This document shows positions 27,937 to 37,665 of a DNA stretch of 64,000 nucleotides, piece after piece. Source of the DNA: Streptomyces sp. NBC_01775 (GTDB taxonomy: Bacteria > Actinomycetota > Actinomycetes > Streptomycetales > Streptomycetaceae); NCBI RefSeq assembly GCF_035917675.1, contig NZ_CP109104.1, positions 2,790,001 to 2,854,000 on the forward strand, in the 5' to 3' direction. Position 1 is the first letter of the stretch. Every line of letters begins with the position of its first letter. The translations under genes and the position numbers were made by a program. The notes under the pieces were generated by a model. It was not told the DNA's origin, did not search any database, and saw nothing but the letters and a program-made list of their open reading frames with translations.

Positions 27937-29805
27937 TCAGTCGTCGCTGTCGCCGAAGTCGGGGCGCACGCCGCGCGCCGCCATGACCTCGTCGTTGGAG
28001 GTGCCTGCCGCGACCATAGGCCAGACCATGGCGTCCTCGTGGACGATGAAGTCGACGACGACGGGGCGGTCGTTGATGGAGTTGGCCTTCTCGATCACCG
28101 CGTCGAGCTGTGCCGGGTCCTCGCAGCGGATCCCGACGCAGCCCATGGCCTCGGCCAGCTTGACGAAGTCGGGGACGCGGGTGCCCCGGTTGGGCTCGCC
28201 CACCTCGCCGTTGTGCAGCACGGTGTTGGAGTAGCGCTGGTCGTAGAAGAGGGTCTGCCACTGGCGGACCATGCCCAGCGCGCCGTTGTTGATGATGGCG
28301 ACCTTGATGGGCGCTCCGTTGAGAGCCGCGGTGACCAGCTCCTGGTTGGTCATCTGGAAGCAGCCGTCGCCGTCGATGGCCCACACGGTGCGCTCCGGCA
28401 TGCCGACCTTGGCGCCGAGCGCGGCGGGAACGGCGTAGCCCATGGTGCCCAGGCCGCCGGAGTTGAGCCAGGTGGCCGGCTGCTCGTACTTCACGAAGTG
28501 CGCCGCCCACATCTGGTGCTGGCCGACGCCGGCGGCGAAGACGGTGCCTTCCGGGGCCAGCTCGCCGATGCGCTCGATGACCTGCTGCGGGGCGAGCGAG
28601 CCGTCCTCGGGCAGGTCGTAGCCCAGCGGGTAGGCGTCGCGCCAGCGGTTCAGCTGGGCCCACCAGTCGGCGTAGCGGTCGGTGGAGGCGGCGCCGGGCT
28701 CCGCCGCGGCCTCGGCCTGCAAGGCGACCACCAGGTCGGCCAGCACCTCGCGGGCGTCCCCGACGATCGGCACGTCGGCGACGCGGTTCTTGCCGATCTC
28801 GGCGGGGTCGATGTCGGCGTGGACGATCTTGGCGTACGGCGCGAAGGAGTCCAGCTTGCCGGTGACGCGGTCGTCGAAGCGGGCGCCCAGGGCGACGATC
28901 AGGTCGGCCTTCTGGAGCGCGGTGACGGCGGCGACGGTGCCGTGCATGCCGGGCATGCCCAGGTGCTGGGGGTGGCTGTCGGGGAAGGCGCCGATGCCCA
29001 TGAGGGTGGTGGTCACCGGTGCGCCGGTCAGCTCGGCGAGCACCTTCAGCTCCGCGGTGGCGCCGGACTTCTGCACACCGCCGCCGACGTAGAGCACCGG
29101 GCGCCGGGCCTCGGCGATCAGCTTGGCGGCCTCGCGGATCTGCTTGCTGTGCGGCTTGGTGACCGGGCGGTAGCCGGGCAGGTCGGTGGTGGGCGGCCAC
29201 TGGAAGGTGGTCTGGCCCTGGAGCGCGTCCTTGGCGATGTCGACGACGACCGGCCCTGGCCGTCCCGTGGAGGCGATGTGGAAGGCCTCCGCGATCGTCT
29301 TCGGGATGTCGTCGGGGTCCCTGACCAGGAAGTTGTGCTTGGTGACCGGCATGGAGATGCCGCAGATGTCGGCTTCCTGGAAGGCGTCCGTGCCGATGGC
29401 GCCGGAGGCCACCTGCCCGGTGATGGCGACCAGCGGCACCGAGTCCATGTGCGCGTCGGCGAGGGGGGTGACCAGGTTGGTGGCGCCGGGGCCCGAGGTG
29501 GCCATACAGACGCCGACCTTGCCGGTGGCCTGCGCGTAACCGGTGGCCGCGTGGCCCGCGCCCTGCTCGTGGCGGACCAGGACGTGACGGACCTTGGCGG
29601 AGTCCATCATCGGGTCGTAGGCGGGCAGGATGGCACCGCCGGGAAGACCGAATACCGTGTCGGCGCCGACTTCCTCAAGAGCACGGATGAGGGACTGGGC
29701 GCCCGTGATACGGGGGGCAGCCTGCGCCGGAACGGAGTGCTGCTGCTGTCCGCCGTTTCGGGCCCGCGGCTGCGGCTTGGGGGCCCCGGTGGCCTGCTCG
29801 GTCAT
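27937..29805 (-). CDS. ilvB: Acetolactate synthase large subunit
   Basis: This 622-residue TPP enzyme condenses two pyruvates to acetolactate or pyruvate plus oxobutyrate to acetohydroxybutyrate. Visible features: catalytic Glu in '[16 protein letters not shown]', FAD region '[14 protein letters not shown]', and the TPP motif '[15 protein letters not shown]' ending in '[12 protein letters not shown]'. The first 30 residues are a Gln/Pro-rich extension. Its transcript starts with a leader peptide (29969-30010) and terminator (29897-29930), so expression should respond to branched-chain amino acid supply. Confidence 0.96.
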   Translation of the reverse strand: MTEQATGAPKPQPRARNGGQQQHSVPAQAAPRITGAQSLIRALEEVGADTVFGLPGGAILPAYDPMMDSAKVRHVLVRHEQGAGHAATGYAQATGKVGVCMATSGPGATNLVTPLADAHMDSVPLVAITGQVASGAIGTDAFQEADICGISMPVTKHNFLVRDPDDIPKTIAEAFHIASTGRPGPVVVDIAKDALQGQTTFQWPPTTDLPGYRPVTKPHSKQIREAAKLIAEARRPVLYVGGGVQKSGATAELKVLAELTGAPVTTTLMGIGAFPDSHPQHLGMPGMHGTVAAVTALQKADLIVALGARFDDRVTGKLDSFAPYAKIVHADIDPAEIGKNRVADVPIVGDAREVLADLVVALQAEAAAEPGAASTDRYADWWAQLNRWRDAYPLGYDLPEDGSLAPQQVIERIGELAPEGTVFAAGVGQHQMWAAHFVKYEQPATWLNSGGLGTMGYAVPAALGAKVGMPERTVWAIDGDGCFQMTNQELVTAALNGAPIKVAIINNGALGMVRQWQTLFYDQRYSNTVLHNGEVGEPNRGTRVPDFVKLAEAMGCVGIRCEDPAQLDAVIEKANSINDRPVVVDFIVHEDAMVWPMVAAGTSNDEVMAARGVRPDFGDSDD

Positions 29806-29896
29806 CGGCTTATCTCTTCTCGAAGAGTGAGGTTGACGCTCTTTTTGGGCGGTTTTGGGGATGTTATGCCGGTGTGTACTCGGGTGCTGGTGCAAC

Positions 29897-29930
29897 AAAA
29901 AACCCCTCGTGCCGTGAGGCAAGCGAGGGG
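29897..29930 (-). terminator. Attenuator terminator in the ilvB leader
   Basis: On the minus strand CCCCTCG and CGAGGGG pair, with a TGCC/GGCA inner helix, and are followed by six T. It lies about 40 bases after the leader-peptide stop and about 90 before ilvB. Confidence 0.88.
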
Positions 29931-29968
29931 AGCGCGCCGCTGTGGTCGCGGGGTGGTGGGAACCCCGG

Positions 29969-30010
29969 TCAGCTGACGCGCTTTCCAAGTACGAGAATTC
30001 GGGTGCGCAT
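29969..30010 (-). CDS. ilvBNC leader peptide
   Basis: The 13-residue frame [13 protein letters not shown] is rich in Ile, Leu and Val. The ATG follows GGGGAGAGGG at 8 bases. Stalling of ribosomes on the ILVL codons when these amino acids are scarce should prevent the downstream terminator from forming. Leader attenuation of ilvB is known in actinobacteria, including Corynebacterium. A TTGACA hexamer at 30042-30047 overlaps the stop of the next gene, but no good -10 was found at the right distance. Confidence 0.85.
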   Translation of the reverse strand: MRTRILVLGKRVS

Positions 30011-30043
30011 GGTCTTGACCCTCTCCCCGTCAAGCCCCGAGTG

Positions 30044-33000
30044 TCAAGTGGGTGGGACAGGCGTCTCAGCATTCGAGCGCAGCGGGGAATGGGTCACAGG
30101 GTCGGGCCCCGCGGTACCCCCCTGCCGTACCGGCAGCGCGCCCGCGACCGCCACGGCCCTGCCCCCGGGACGCGTCCCGGGATGGCCTCCCTGATGACTG
30201 CCGGGGTGCTCCTCGCCGTGCCCCGAGGCGCCACCGCTGCGGGTGGACTCGGGCACCGCGTAGACACCGCGTGCCAGCGCCCTGCGCAGCCTGTGCTCAT
30301 CCAGCGGGCCTGCGAAGACGGCGCCCTGGCCGTGGGTGCAGCCCATCTCGCGCAGAAGCGTCGCCTGCTCGGGCAGGTCCACCCCCTCCGCGACGGTGGT
30401 CAGTCCCAGGTCCCCGGCGATCCTGAGCAGCCCGGCGGTGATCTTGCGCTGCCGGGAGGACTCCACGATGCCGTCGGTCAGCCCCCTGTCCAGCCGCAGG
30501 ATGTCCACCGGCAGCCGGCGCAGCGCGGAGATCGAGGCACCCCCCGAGATCCCGCTGCCGAAGCCGTCCAGCGCGATGAGCACGCCCAGCCGCCGCAGCG
30601 CGGTCAGCCGCCGCTCCAGCTCGTCCAGCGGGATACGCGGGTCGCTGTCGGACAGCTCCAGGATCAGCGCCCCCGGTGCCCCGGGGAGTCCGGCGGACCC
30701 CGCGGGCACGCCCAGCGCGGCGCCGCCGGTGTGGCCCGGCGCCGCTGCCAGCCCGTGCCGGGCCAGCAGCGCGCCCACACTGCGCGGCTCCATCCCCGGC
30801 TCGGTCAGCCGCCGCGCGGGAAGCCGTACCGTCACCGGCGCTCCGTATCCGGCGCGCTGGCGTGCCGCGGCCTGCTGTACGGCCTCCTCCAGCAGCCAGC
30901 GGCTCACCTCGGCGGCGCGCTCGCCCCCGGCGCCCCGCGCCTCGCGCGCCGAGGCGCCCTCGGTGCGCAGGAACTCCGCCGGTGTGAACAAGATGCCCTG
31001 GGCCGAGCGCCAGCGGGCCTCCGCGGCCACGGCCGTGACCTTGCCGCTGGACAGCTCCACGATCGGCTGGTGCAGCAGCGCGAACTCGCCGTCGTGCAGC
31101 GCGCTGCGCAGCCGCGCGGCCAGCTCGGCACGCTTGACGACCTCGGCCTGCATCTGCGGCGCGTACAGCTCGACGCGCGCCTTGCCCGCCTGCTTGGCGC
31201 GGTACATGGCCAGGTCGGCGTTGCGCATCAGGGCACTCGGGGTGATCCCGGGCTCGGCGAAGGCGATACCGATGGAGGCGGCGACCCGCACCTCCGTGCC
31301 CTCGACCCGGTAGGGGTCGGAGAGGGTGAGCCTGAGCCGGTCGGCGATGTCGTGGATGCGCAGCTCGCGCTCGGCGTCGGGCGTCTGGCCCGGCTCCCCG
31401 TCGCCCCGGATGAGCACGGCGAACTCGTCGCCGCCCAGCCGGGCCGCCGTGTCCCCGGAGCGCACGGACTCGTGCAGCCGCCGGGCCGCCTGCACCAGCA
31501 GCTCGTCCCCGGCCTGGTGGCCGACGGTGTCGTTGACGGCCTTGAAGCCGTCCAGGTCGATGAAGAGCACCGCGGTGCCGCAGTCGCCACCACGCCGCCC
31601 GCCGATGGCCTGGCGCACGCGCTCGGTGAACAGCGCCCGGTTGGGCAGGTCGGTGAGCGCGTCGTGGGAGGCGTTGTGCTGCAACTGCGCCTGAAGCCGT
31701 ACGCGTTCGGTCACATCGCGGCTGTTGAAGATGAGGCCGCCCTGGTAGCGGTTGACCGTCGATTCCACGTTCAGCCAGTGGCCGTCGCCGTGCCGGAAGC
31801 GGCACTCGATTCTCGTGCAGGACTCGTGCTCGGAGGAGGTGGCGAGGAAGCGGCGCAGCTCGTGCAGCACCTGGCCGAGGTCCTCCGGGTGCACCAGCGA
31901 GGACAGCTCGGAGCCGACGAGCTGGTCGGCCTCCCGGCCGTAGACCCCGGCGGCGGCGGGCGAGACATAGCGCAGTATTCCGGTGGAGGCGGCGATCATG
32001 ATGACGTCGCTGGAGCCCTGCACCAGGGAGCGGAAGTGGTTCTCCTTCTGCGCCAGCTCCTGCGTGAGCGTGATGTTGTCCAGCAGCATGATGCCCTGGC
32101 GCAGCACGAGCGCGAGGACGACGGTGCAGCCGGTGAACAGCACGACGCGGTCGATCTCGCGGCCGTCCAGGGAGTTGTAGAGGATGCCCAGGGTGCACAC
32201 GGCGGCGGCCAGGTACGGCGTCAGCGCCGTCAGCGAGCCCGCGATGGGGCGGCTGGGGTGGGTGGCGCGCGCCTCGGCCTCCCGCGCGGTGGCCAGCGGC
32301 TCCGGCTCGGCCTCGTGCTGCGCGTCCCGGGACTCGCGCCTGGCGACCCAGGGCGCGTAGGCGAGCAGCAGCGAGCCGGCGAACCAGCCGGCGTCCAGGA
32401 TCTGCCCCGAGGCGTAGCGCTCACGCAGCATCGGCGAGGTGAACAGCGCGTCGCACAGCACGGTCAGCGCGAGGGCGCCGATGGCCGTGTTGATGGCGCT
32501 GCGGTGTGCCGAGGCCCGCCGGAAGTGCAGCACGAGCACCATGCTGACCAGCACGATGTCCAGCAGCGGGTAGGCGAGGTTGAGCGCCGCCCTGGCCACC
32601 GAGTCGCCCTGCCAGTAGGCGGTGTGGGCGAGCGCGAGGGACCAGGACAAGGTGAGCAGCGAGCCGCCGATCAGCCAGGCGTCGAGGCTGAGGCAGGCCC
32701 AGCCGGCACGGGTGACCGGGCGCTTGGCGAGCACCAGCAGGCCGACGATGGCCGGGGGTGCGAACAGCAGGAAGCAGAAGTCGGCCATCGAGGGCCGGGG
32801 TACCAGCTCCCCGAGCACCAGTTCGTACCAGCCCCACACGCCGTTGCCGAGCGCGGCCATCAGCGAGGAGATGCCGAACAGCACCCAGGCCGGGCGGCTG
32901 ACGTCCCGCTGCCCGGACTCTCCCCTTTGACCCGCGCCCGCACGCAGGGTGCGCGCATACCACAGGCAGGAGCCGGCCGCGAGGAACGCGGCGGCGCTGA

Positions 33001-33247
33001 GCCCGAAGTCGCCCATGATCAGGGCGACGGTCCGCGAGCCCCAGCCGAGGGCCGAGCCGAGTGCGTAGGCGGCGCAGACGGCCGCGAGTGTCAACTGCGG
33101 TACGAGCCCCGCCCGTCCCGCGCCGTCGGAGCCCCCTCCGCGCGGCTCCGGCGTCGCGGTGCGGCTCCGACCGGTGCCCACAGGGCCCGCGGTGGCGGTG
33201 GTCGTCCAGTACCGGCCCCGCCTGGGGGCCGCTTCGTGGGTAGTCAT
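30044..33247 (-). CDS. cdgC: Membrane GGDEF/degenerate-EAL c-di-GMP enzyme with PAS domain
   Basis: The protein is 1067 residues. Several membrane helices (about 45-345) are followed by a PAS domain ('[20 protein letters not shown]'), a GGDEF domain and an EAL-like domain. GGDEF is intact ('RLGGDEFAV') and an RSGD inhibitory site lies five residues before it. In the EAL domain EAL reads EAR, VNLS reads VRLP, DDFG reads DGFG and EGVE reads EGVD, so phosphodiesterase activity is unlikely. The locus next to ilvB matches S. coelicolor SCO5511 (cdgC), as I recall. The ATG at [10 protein letters not shown] was preferred; an ATG at 33475 would add 76 Arg-rich residues. Confidence 0.88.
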   Translation of the reverse strand: MTTHEAAPRRGRYWTTTATAGPVGTGRSRTATPEPRGGGSDGAGRAGLVPQLTLAAVCAAYALGSALGWGSRTVALIMGDFGLSAAAFLAAGSCLWYARTLRAGAGQRGESGQRDVSRPAWVLFGISSLMAALGNGVWGWYELVLGELVPRPSMADFCFLLFAPPAIVGLLVLAKRPVTRAGWACLSLDAWLIGGSLLTLSWSLALAHTAYWQGDSVARAALNLAYPLLDIVLVSMVLVLHFRRASAHRSAINTAIGALALTVLCDALFTSPMLRERYASGQILDAGWFAGSLLLAYAPWVARRESRDAQHEAEPEPLATAREAEARATHPSRPIAGSLTALTPYLAAAVCTLGILYNSLDGREIDRVVLFTGCTVVLALVLRQGIMLLDNITLTQELAQKENHFRSLVQGSSDVIMIAASTGILRYVSPAAAGVYGREADQLVGSELSSLVHPEDLGQVLHELRRFLATSSEHESCTRIECRFRHGDGHWLNVESTVNRYQGGLIFNSRDVTERVRLQAQLQHNASHDALTDLPNRALFTERVRQAIGGRRGGDCGTAVLFIDLDGFKAVNDTVGHQAGDELLVQAARRLHESVRSGDTAARLGGDEFAVLIRGDGEPGQTPDAERELRIHDIADRLRLTLSDPYRVEGTEVRVAASIGIAFAEPGITPSALMRNADLAMYRAKQAGKARVELYAPQMQAEVVKRAELAARLRSALHDGEFALLHQPIVELSSGKVTAVAAEARWRSAQGILFTPAEFLRTEGASAREARGAGGERAAEVSRWLLEEAVQQAAARQRAGYGAPVTVRLPARRLTEPGMEPRSVGALLARHGLAAAPGHTGGAALGVPAGSAGLPGAPGALILELSDSDPRIPLDELERRLTALRRLGVLIALDGFGSGISGGASISALRRLPVDILRLDRGLTDGIVESSRQRKITAGLLRIAGDLGLTTVAEGVDLPEQATLLREMGCTHGQGAVFAGPLDEHRLRRALARGVYAVPESTRSGGASGHGEEHPGSHQGGHPGTRPGGRAVAVAGALPVRQGGTAGPDPVTHSPLRSNAETPVPPT

Positions 33248-33577
33248 CGCGCCACCCGTACGGACGGCGGCTTCTTGACGGTGCCGGGCCGCCCGGCCCT
33301 GCGGTCCGCCGCCGAACGCGGGGGCCGCGTACGGCTGTTGAGGTGTCGGCTTGCGCGGTCCCTGTGCCGCGCGCGGCAGTTCGTCCGTTGATCGTGCATT
33401 CGCCCGTCGCCCCCCTCGTGTCCGGGTTTCGCCCCCCGATCGGGACGATACACCAGGTTCGTCACTCAGGGACATAGTCCCAATACAGACGGTAACGACA
33501 AGAGGGGGCTCCGGTACAGGGTGCAGTCGTACGCCTCCGTAGCGTGGCTTCTGACGGCCCGGGAGGGTTTACGAGGG
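33248..33577. other. Region upstream of cdgC
   Basis: This 330-base stretch is open in the cdgC frame back to 33475, so it is either the gene's 5' region or an N-terminal extension. Nothing else was recognised. Confidence 0.4.
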
Positions 33578-34555
33578 CTACGCCACGGCCACCGTGTTCT
33601 CCAGCTCCTCACCGGCCGCCCAGCGCCTCAGTTGCTCGCCGAGCAACCTCCTGGCACGGGGGTAGAAGGCGGAGGTGATCCCTCCGAGGTGCGGGGTGAT
33701 CAGCACACCGGGCGCCCGCCACAGCGGATGATCCCGGGGCAGCGGTTCGGGATCCGTCACATCGAGCGCCGCGCGAAGCCGCCCCGGAACGCCGTCCTCC
33801 GCGCCGGGCGCGGATGCCGGAGTGCCGACCTCCGCCAGCAGCGCCTTGGTGTCCACCACTCCCCCGCGCGCGACGTTGACCAGCAGCGCTCCGTCCTTCA
33901 TCCGGGCGAGGAAGTCCGCGTCGACGAGTCCGCGGGACTCCTCGGTGAGCGGGGTCGCGAGGATCACCACGTCGGCGAGCGGCAGCAGTTGACCGAGATC
34001 ACTCAGGGGATGTACGGGGCCGAGCGGCGCCGCCCTCCCGGAGCGCGCGACGCGGTGCACGGCGGCCACCTCGAAGGGCAGCAGCCGCTTCTCCACGGCC
34101 TCCCCGATGGCGCCGTAGCCGACGATCAGCACGGTGCGGTCGGCGAGGGCCGGCATGAAGTCCGGCTGCCACTCTCCGCGATCCTGTGCGCGGACGGATT
34201 CCGGGAGGTGACGCAGGGATGCGAGGGTGAGCGCCAGGGCGAGTTCGGCGGTGCTCGCGTCGTGCACACCACGGGCGTTGCACACGCGTGTCCCGGCGGG
34301 GAGGCGCGGGATGGCGGGGAGGATGTGATCAATGCCCGCGGTGAGGGTCTGCACGACCCGCACCTGCGTCATCCGGGCGAGCGGCCGTACGGCGATCTCA
34401 GCACCCTTGTAATAGGGAACGACGTAGAAAGCACAGTCGGCCGGGTCCGCCGGGAAATCCTCCCCTCCGTCCCAGTAGCGGTACGTCAGGGAGTCCGGAA
34501 GCCCCTCGACGGAGTCGGGTGGAAGCGGAAGCCAGATCTCGGTCGCGGAAGCCAT
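33578..34555 (-). CDS. D-isomer-specific 2-hydroxyacid dehydrogenase
   Basis: The protein is 325 residues with the Rossmann motif 'DRTVLIVGYGAIGEAVEKRL'. The catalytic Arg lies in 'LLVNVARGGVVDTKAL', the Glu in 'ALDVTDPEPLPRDHPLW', and the His in 'VLITPHLGGITS'. It reduces or oxidises a small hydroxyacid (glyoxylate/hydroxypyruvate or phosphoglycerate type); the substrate cannot be read. It runs towards cdgC, and an aldo/keto reductase gene is divergent 147 bases upstream. Confidence 0.85.
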   Translation of the reverse strand: MASATEIWLPLPPDSVEGLPDSLTYRYWDGGEDFPADPADCAFYVVPYYKGAEIAVRPLARMTQVRVVQTLTAGIDHILPAIPRLPAGTRVCNARGVHDASTAELALALTLASLRHLPESVRAQDRGEWQPDFMPALADRTVLIVGYGAIGEAVEKRLLPFEVAAVHRVARSGRAAPLGPVHPLSDLGQLLPLADVVILATPLTEESRGLVDADFLARMKDGALLVNVARGGVVDTKALLAEVGTPASAPGAEDGVPGRLRAALDVTDPEPLPRDHPLWRAPGVLITPHLGGITSAFYPRARRLLGEQLRRWAAGEELENTVAVA

Positions 34556-34702
34556 GGGGAGAGACTAGGCGGGGTTACCGCCCCACCGGGAGCCGGGGGG
34601 AAAGCCGGTTCGGGGTCGTGACCCGTGTGACGAGAAGATATGTGTGGGACACCGGAGGCAACCGTTAGTTTGGAGGCCGTTCGGGAGGGAGCAAGGAGCC
34701 AG

Positions 34703-35698
34703 GTGGAGCGCAGGACGATCGGTGCGGCAGCCCTCGGCGTGGGCGCCGTGGGCCTCGGCTGTATGCCGATGAACTGGGCCTACTCCACCTCGCAGCAGCG
34801 CGGAGAGGTATCGCTGCGCACCGTGAACGCCGCCCTCGACCGCGGGATGTCCCTGCTGGACACGGCCGATATGTACGGCCCCTTCACCAACGAACTGCTG
34901 GTCGGGCGGGTACTCAAGGAGCGCCGTGCCGACGCCTTCGTCTCCACCAAGTGCGGGCTGCTCGTGGGCGAGCAGCACATCGTGGCCAACGGCCGCCCCA
35001 GCTACGTGAAACGTGCCTGCGACGCCTCGTTGCGCCGGCTCCAGACCGACGTGATCGACCTGTACCAGCTGCACCGCGCCGACCCCGAGGTCCCGGTGGA
35101 GGAAACCTGGGGTGCGATGGCGGAGTTGGTGACGGCGGGAAAGGTGCGGGCGCTGGGCTTCTGCGCCGTTGGCGCCCGCGCGGACAGGCGCGCGGGAACC
35201 CGCATCCACGAGGCGACCATACGGCAGCTCGAACGGGTGCAGCAGGTCTTCCCCGTGAGCGGTGTGCAGGCCGAACTGTCCGTGTGGTCACGGGAGGCGC
35301 TGGAGACGCTGCTGCCGTGGTGCGACGCGCGCGGGGTGGGCTTCCTCGCGGCGATGCCGCTGGGCAACGGCTATCTGACCGGGGAGCTGACCACGGGGCG
35401 CGGCTTCGAACCGGACGACGTGCGCGCGCGGCATCCGCGGTTCACGGCCGAGATGATGGCCGCCAACCAGCCCATCGTCGCCGGATTGCGCCGGGTTGCC
35501 CGCCGTCACGGAAACGCGACACCCGCCCAGGTCGCCCTCGCCTGGCTGCTGGCCCAGGGGTGCCATGTGATCCCCGTACCGGGCACGAAGAAGCCGCACT
35601 GGGCCCTGGAGAACGCGGGCGCCCCGGACCTCGTGCTCACCGCCGAGGACCTGGTGGAGATCGGCGCCCTGCCGGTGGCGCGCGGCTCCTGGGACTGA
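34703..35698 (+). CDS. Aldo/keto reductase
   Basis: This 331-residue NADPH-dependent (beta/alpha)8 oxidoreductase is of the AKR12/13-like type. The catalytic tetrad is visible: Asp and Tyr in 'LLDTADMYG', Lys in 'VSTKCGLLVG', and His in 'IDLYQLHRADPEVP'. The cofactor loop 'VIPVPGTKKPHWALENAGAP' follows. The GTG start lies 4 bases after AAGGAG; an upstream frame starting at 34640 lacks a site. A hairpin (35702-35722) follows. Confidence 0.85.
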   Translation: MERRTIGAAALGVGAVGLGCMPMNWAYSTSQQRGEVSLRTVNAALDRGMSLLDTADMYGPFTNELLVGRVLKERRADAFVSTKCGLLVGEQHIVANGRPSYVKRACDASLRRLQTDVIDLYQLHRADPEVPVEETWGAMAELVTAGKVRALGFCAVGARADRRAGTRIHEATIRQLERVQQVFPVSGVQAELSVWSREALETLLPWCDARGVGFLAAMPLGNGYLTGELTTGRGFEPDDVRARHPRFTAEMMAANQPIVAGLRRVARRHGNATPAQVALAWLLAQGCHVIPVPGTKKPHWALENAGAPDLVLTAEDLVEIGALPVARGSWD

Positions 35699-35701
35699 GA
35701 C

Positions 35702-35722
35702 CCGCGCGGCGGCACCGCGCGG
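35702..35722 (+). terminator. Hairpin after aldo/keto reductase
   Basis: CCGCGCGG occurs twice around CGGCA, giving a strong 8-bp stem just after the stop codon. Confidence 0.55.
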
Positions 35723-35809
35723 TGTGGTCCCCTATGGACACTCGGACCCTCCGCGGGGAGGGCCCTGTTCCAGGACGAGTGCGCTGCCGAGGACCGAGGA
35801 GAGCGGAAC

Positions 35810-36973
35810 GTGCGACGAACGACGGGTGTGAGCGTGGGCGTTGCCTTCACGGCCTTCGCGATGCTGCTTGCCGCCGGGTGCTCCGGCGAGGACGGGGGCG
35901 GTGGCGAGGAGCCGGGCGGGCGGGACAGTTCCTCGGACGCGTCCGCGGATCCCAGCGCCTCGGCGGCCCCCGCCAAGGGCTCGGTCAAGGTCGTCAAGAC
36001 GCTCACCACCGGGCTCAAGTCCCCCTGGGGCCTGGCCGCGCTCCAGGACGGGGACCTGTTGGTGTCCTCGCGGGACAGCGGGCAGATCCTGCGGGTGGAC
36101 GGCAAGAGCGGGAAGAAGACCAAGGTGGGCACCGTCCCCGGCGTCGCGGCGGCCGGTGAGGGCGGGCTGATGGGCCTGGCAGTGCCGTCCGACGACCCGA
36201 AGATGGTGTACGCCTACTTCACCACCGAGTCGGACAACCGCATCGTGCGCATGGTCTACGACGAGAAGAAGGAGCCGGGCAACCAGCTCGGCGCCCCGGA
36301 CACCCTGCTCAAGGGCATCCCCAAGGGCACCATCCACAACGGCGGCCGGATCGCCTTCGGCCCGGACGAGATGCTCTACGCCGGCACCGGTGAGTCCGGG
36401 GAGGGCGGCCTCTCCCAGGACAAGAAGTCGCTCGGCGGCAAGATCCTGCGGATGACGCCCGACGGTGACCCTCCCGGCCAGGGCAACCCCGAGTCCGACT
36501 CGGTCGTCTACTCCTACGGGCACCGCAACGTCCAGGGGCTGGCCTGGGACCGGGACAAGAGGCTGTGGGCCTCCGAGTTCGGCCAGGACACCTGGGACGA
36601 GCTGAACCTCATCGAGCCGGGCAAGAACTACGGCTGGCCCGACGCCGAGGGCAAGGCCGGCAAGAAGGGCTTCCAGGACCCTGCCGAGCAGTGGCGGCCC
36701 GCCGACTCCTCACCCAGCGGCGCGGCCGTCGTCAAGGGCTCGGTCTGGATGGCCGGGCTGCGCGGCGAGCGGCTGTGGCGCATTCCCCTCAAGGGCGCGG
36801 AACCCGCGGCCAAGCCCCAGGCGTTCCTGAAGGGGAAGTACGGACGTCTTCGTACAGTCGTGCCCGATCACAGCGGTGGCGGGGACGGCCTGTGGCTCGT
36901 CACCAGCGAGACGGACGGGCGGGGATCGCCCCAGAAGGGGGATGACCGCATCCTCCGGCTCAAGGTGAGCTGA
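35810..36973 (+). CDS. PQQ-dependent-type sugar dehydrogenase lipoprotein
   Basis: This 387-residue lipoprotein has the lipobox 'LLAAGC' (Cys about residue 24) and a low-complexity Gly/Asp/Ser linker (25-55). It then has a six-bladed propeller of the soluble glucose/aldose dehydrogenase family: 'TGLKSPWGLAALQDGDLLVS', 'EGGLMGLAVPSDD', 'TIHNGGRIAFGPDEMLYAGTG', 'GHRNVQGLAWD' and 'WDELNLIEPGKNYGWPDAEG'. It oxidises sugars outside the membrane if PQQ or a similar cofactor is available. The GTG start follows GAGGAG at 8 bases. A DUF6191 gene follows. Confidence 0.85.
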   Translation: MRRTTGVSVGVAFTAFAMLLAAGCSGEDGGGGEEPGGRDSSSDASADPSASAAPAKGSVKVVKTLTTGLKSPWGLAALQDGDLLVSSRDSGQILRVDGKSGKKTKVGTVPGVAAAGEGGLMGLAVPSDDPKMVYAYFTTESDNRIVRMVYDEKKEPGNQLGAPDTLLKGIPKGTIHNGGRIAFGPDEMLYAGTGESGEGGLSQDKKSLGGKILRMTPDGDPPGQGNPESDSVVYSYGHRNVQGLAWDRDKRLWASEFGQDTWDELNLIEPGKNYGWPDAEGKAGKKGFQDPAEQWRPADSSPSGAAVVKGSVWMAGLRGERLWRIPLKGAEPAAKPQAFLKGKYGRLRTVVPDHSGGGDGLWLVTSETDGRGSPQKGDDRILRLKVS

Positions 36974-36998
36974 GCTTGAGGGGAGCTGAGGGGGCCAT

Positions 36999-37172
36999 AT
37001 GTTCAACCTGATCGACGAGCTGTTCTCGCCGAGCCGCAAGCACAGCGAGGACGAGCGGCAGCGGCTGGAGCACACCCGCTTCGAGGCCGGAAGCCCAGAC
37101 CCGGGCAAAGGCCCGATAGACCTCGCCTCCGGCCGGGTCACCGTCCGCCCGCCCGAGCAGCGGAAGGGCTGA
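36999..37172 (+). CDS. DUF6191 small protein (57 aa)
   Basis: This short protein begins MFNLIDELFSPSRKHSEDER and contains 'GPIDLASGRVTVRPP', which match the Streptomyces DUF6191 family closely. The ATG follows AGGGGG at 4 bases. It lies 25 bases after the sugar dehydrogenase and is probably co-transcribed. The function is unknown. It is easily missed because of its size. Confidence 0.8.
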   Translation: MFNLIDELFSPSRKHSEDERQRLEHTRFEAGSPDPGKGPIDLASGRVTVRPPEQRKG

Positions 37173-37665
37173 CCAGCGGCAGCCGGGAGGCCCGCTTGCC
37201 CGCCTCACCGCGGGCCGGTACGGATGAGGCCCATCGCGGTGCCGCTGCCGCACGAGGCGATGCGGGCGCCGGGGACGCCCAGCTCGGCCCGGACGCCGGA
37301 GAGTGCACGGACGCCGGAGAGTGCACGGCCTGACGTCTCCGCCGCCTCGGCGGCGGGCAGCGGTAGGCCGGGCGGCAGCCTGGCCGGCCCGGCCTCGCGG
37401 CCCTCCTCCGCCGCCGCCGGCACGGCGGGAGCGCCGCGCGGCGCGGGGGTGAAGGAGGCGCGAGCGGCGGGCCGTCGGCGCCCCGTCCGGGACAACCACC
37501 GGGTCCCACATGGGCCATGGGCGTTGGCGGCAGGGGCCCGGCCCACTCCAGCGGCCGTCTTGCCGCCCGCCTCTGCCGGGTCGCGGTCCCGGGCGGGGAG
37601 CCGCCTTCGTGCCGTACGCCACCCGCCGGAGGCCCGACTTGCCGAGCCCCGGCCGAGCCCTGCCT
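37173..37665. other. Gap of 493 bases with tandem repeat; possible coding remnant
   Basis: No convincing gene. Frames on both strands are open because of extreme GC. The last about 40 codons of the minus frame ending at 37205 (ending 'GARIASCGSGTAMGLIRTGP') have very high third-position G/C and could be the end of a decayed gene. A tandem 18-bp repeat lies at 37291-37326. Confidence 0.4.
37291..37326. repeat. Tandem 18-bp repeat
   Basis: GGACGCCGGAGAGTGCAC occurs twice head-to-tail without mismatch. The unit is a multiple of three, as expected inside a coding frame. Confidence 0.7.

Noticed and set aside
30019..30047. Complete sigma-70-type promoter for ilvB at TTGACA
   Set aside because: The hexamer at the 17-base distance is AGAGGG and coincides with the leader's ribosome site, so it is not a plausible -10.
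29942..33391. 1149-codon plus-strand open frame over the c-di-GMP gene
   Set aside because: It is a shadow frame rich in Arg, Gly and Gln; the minus strand has the recognisable domains.
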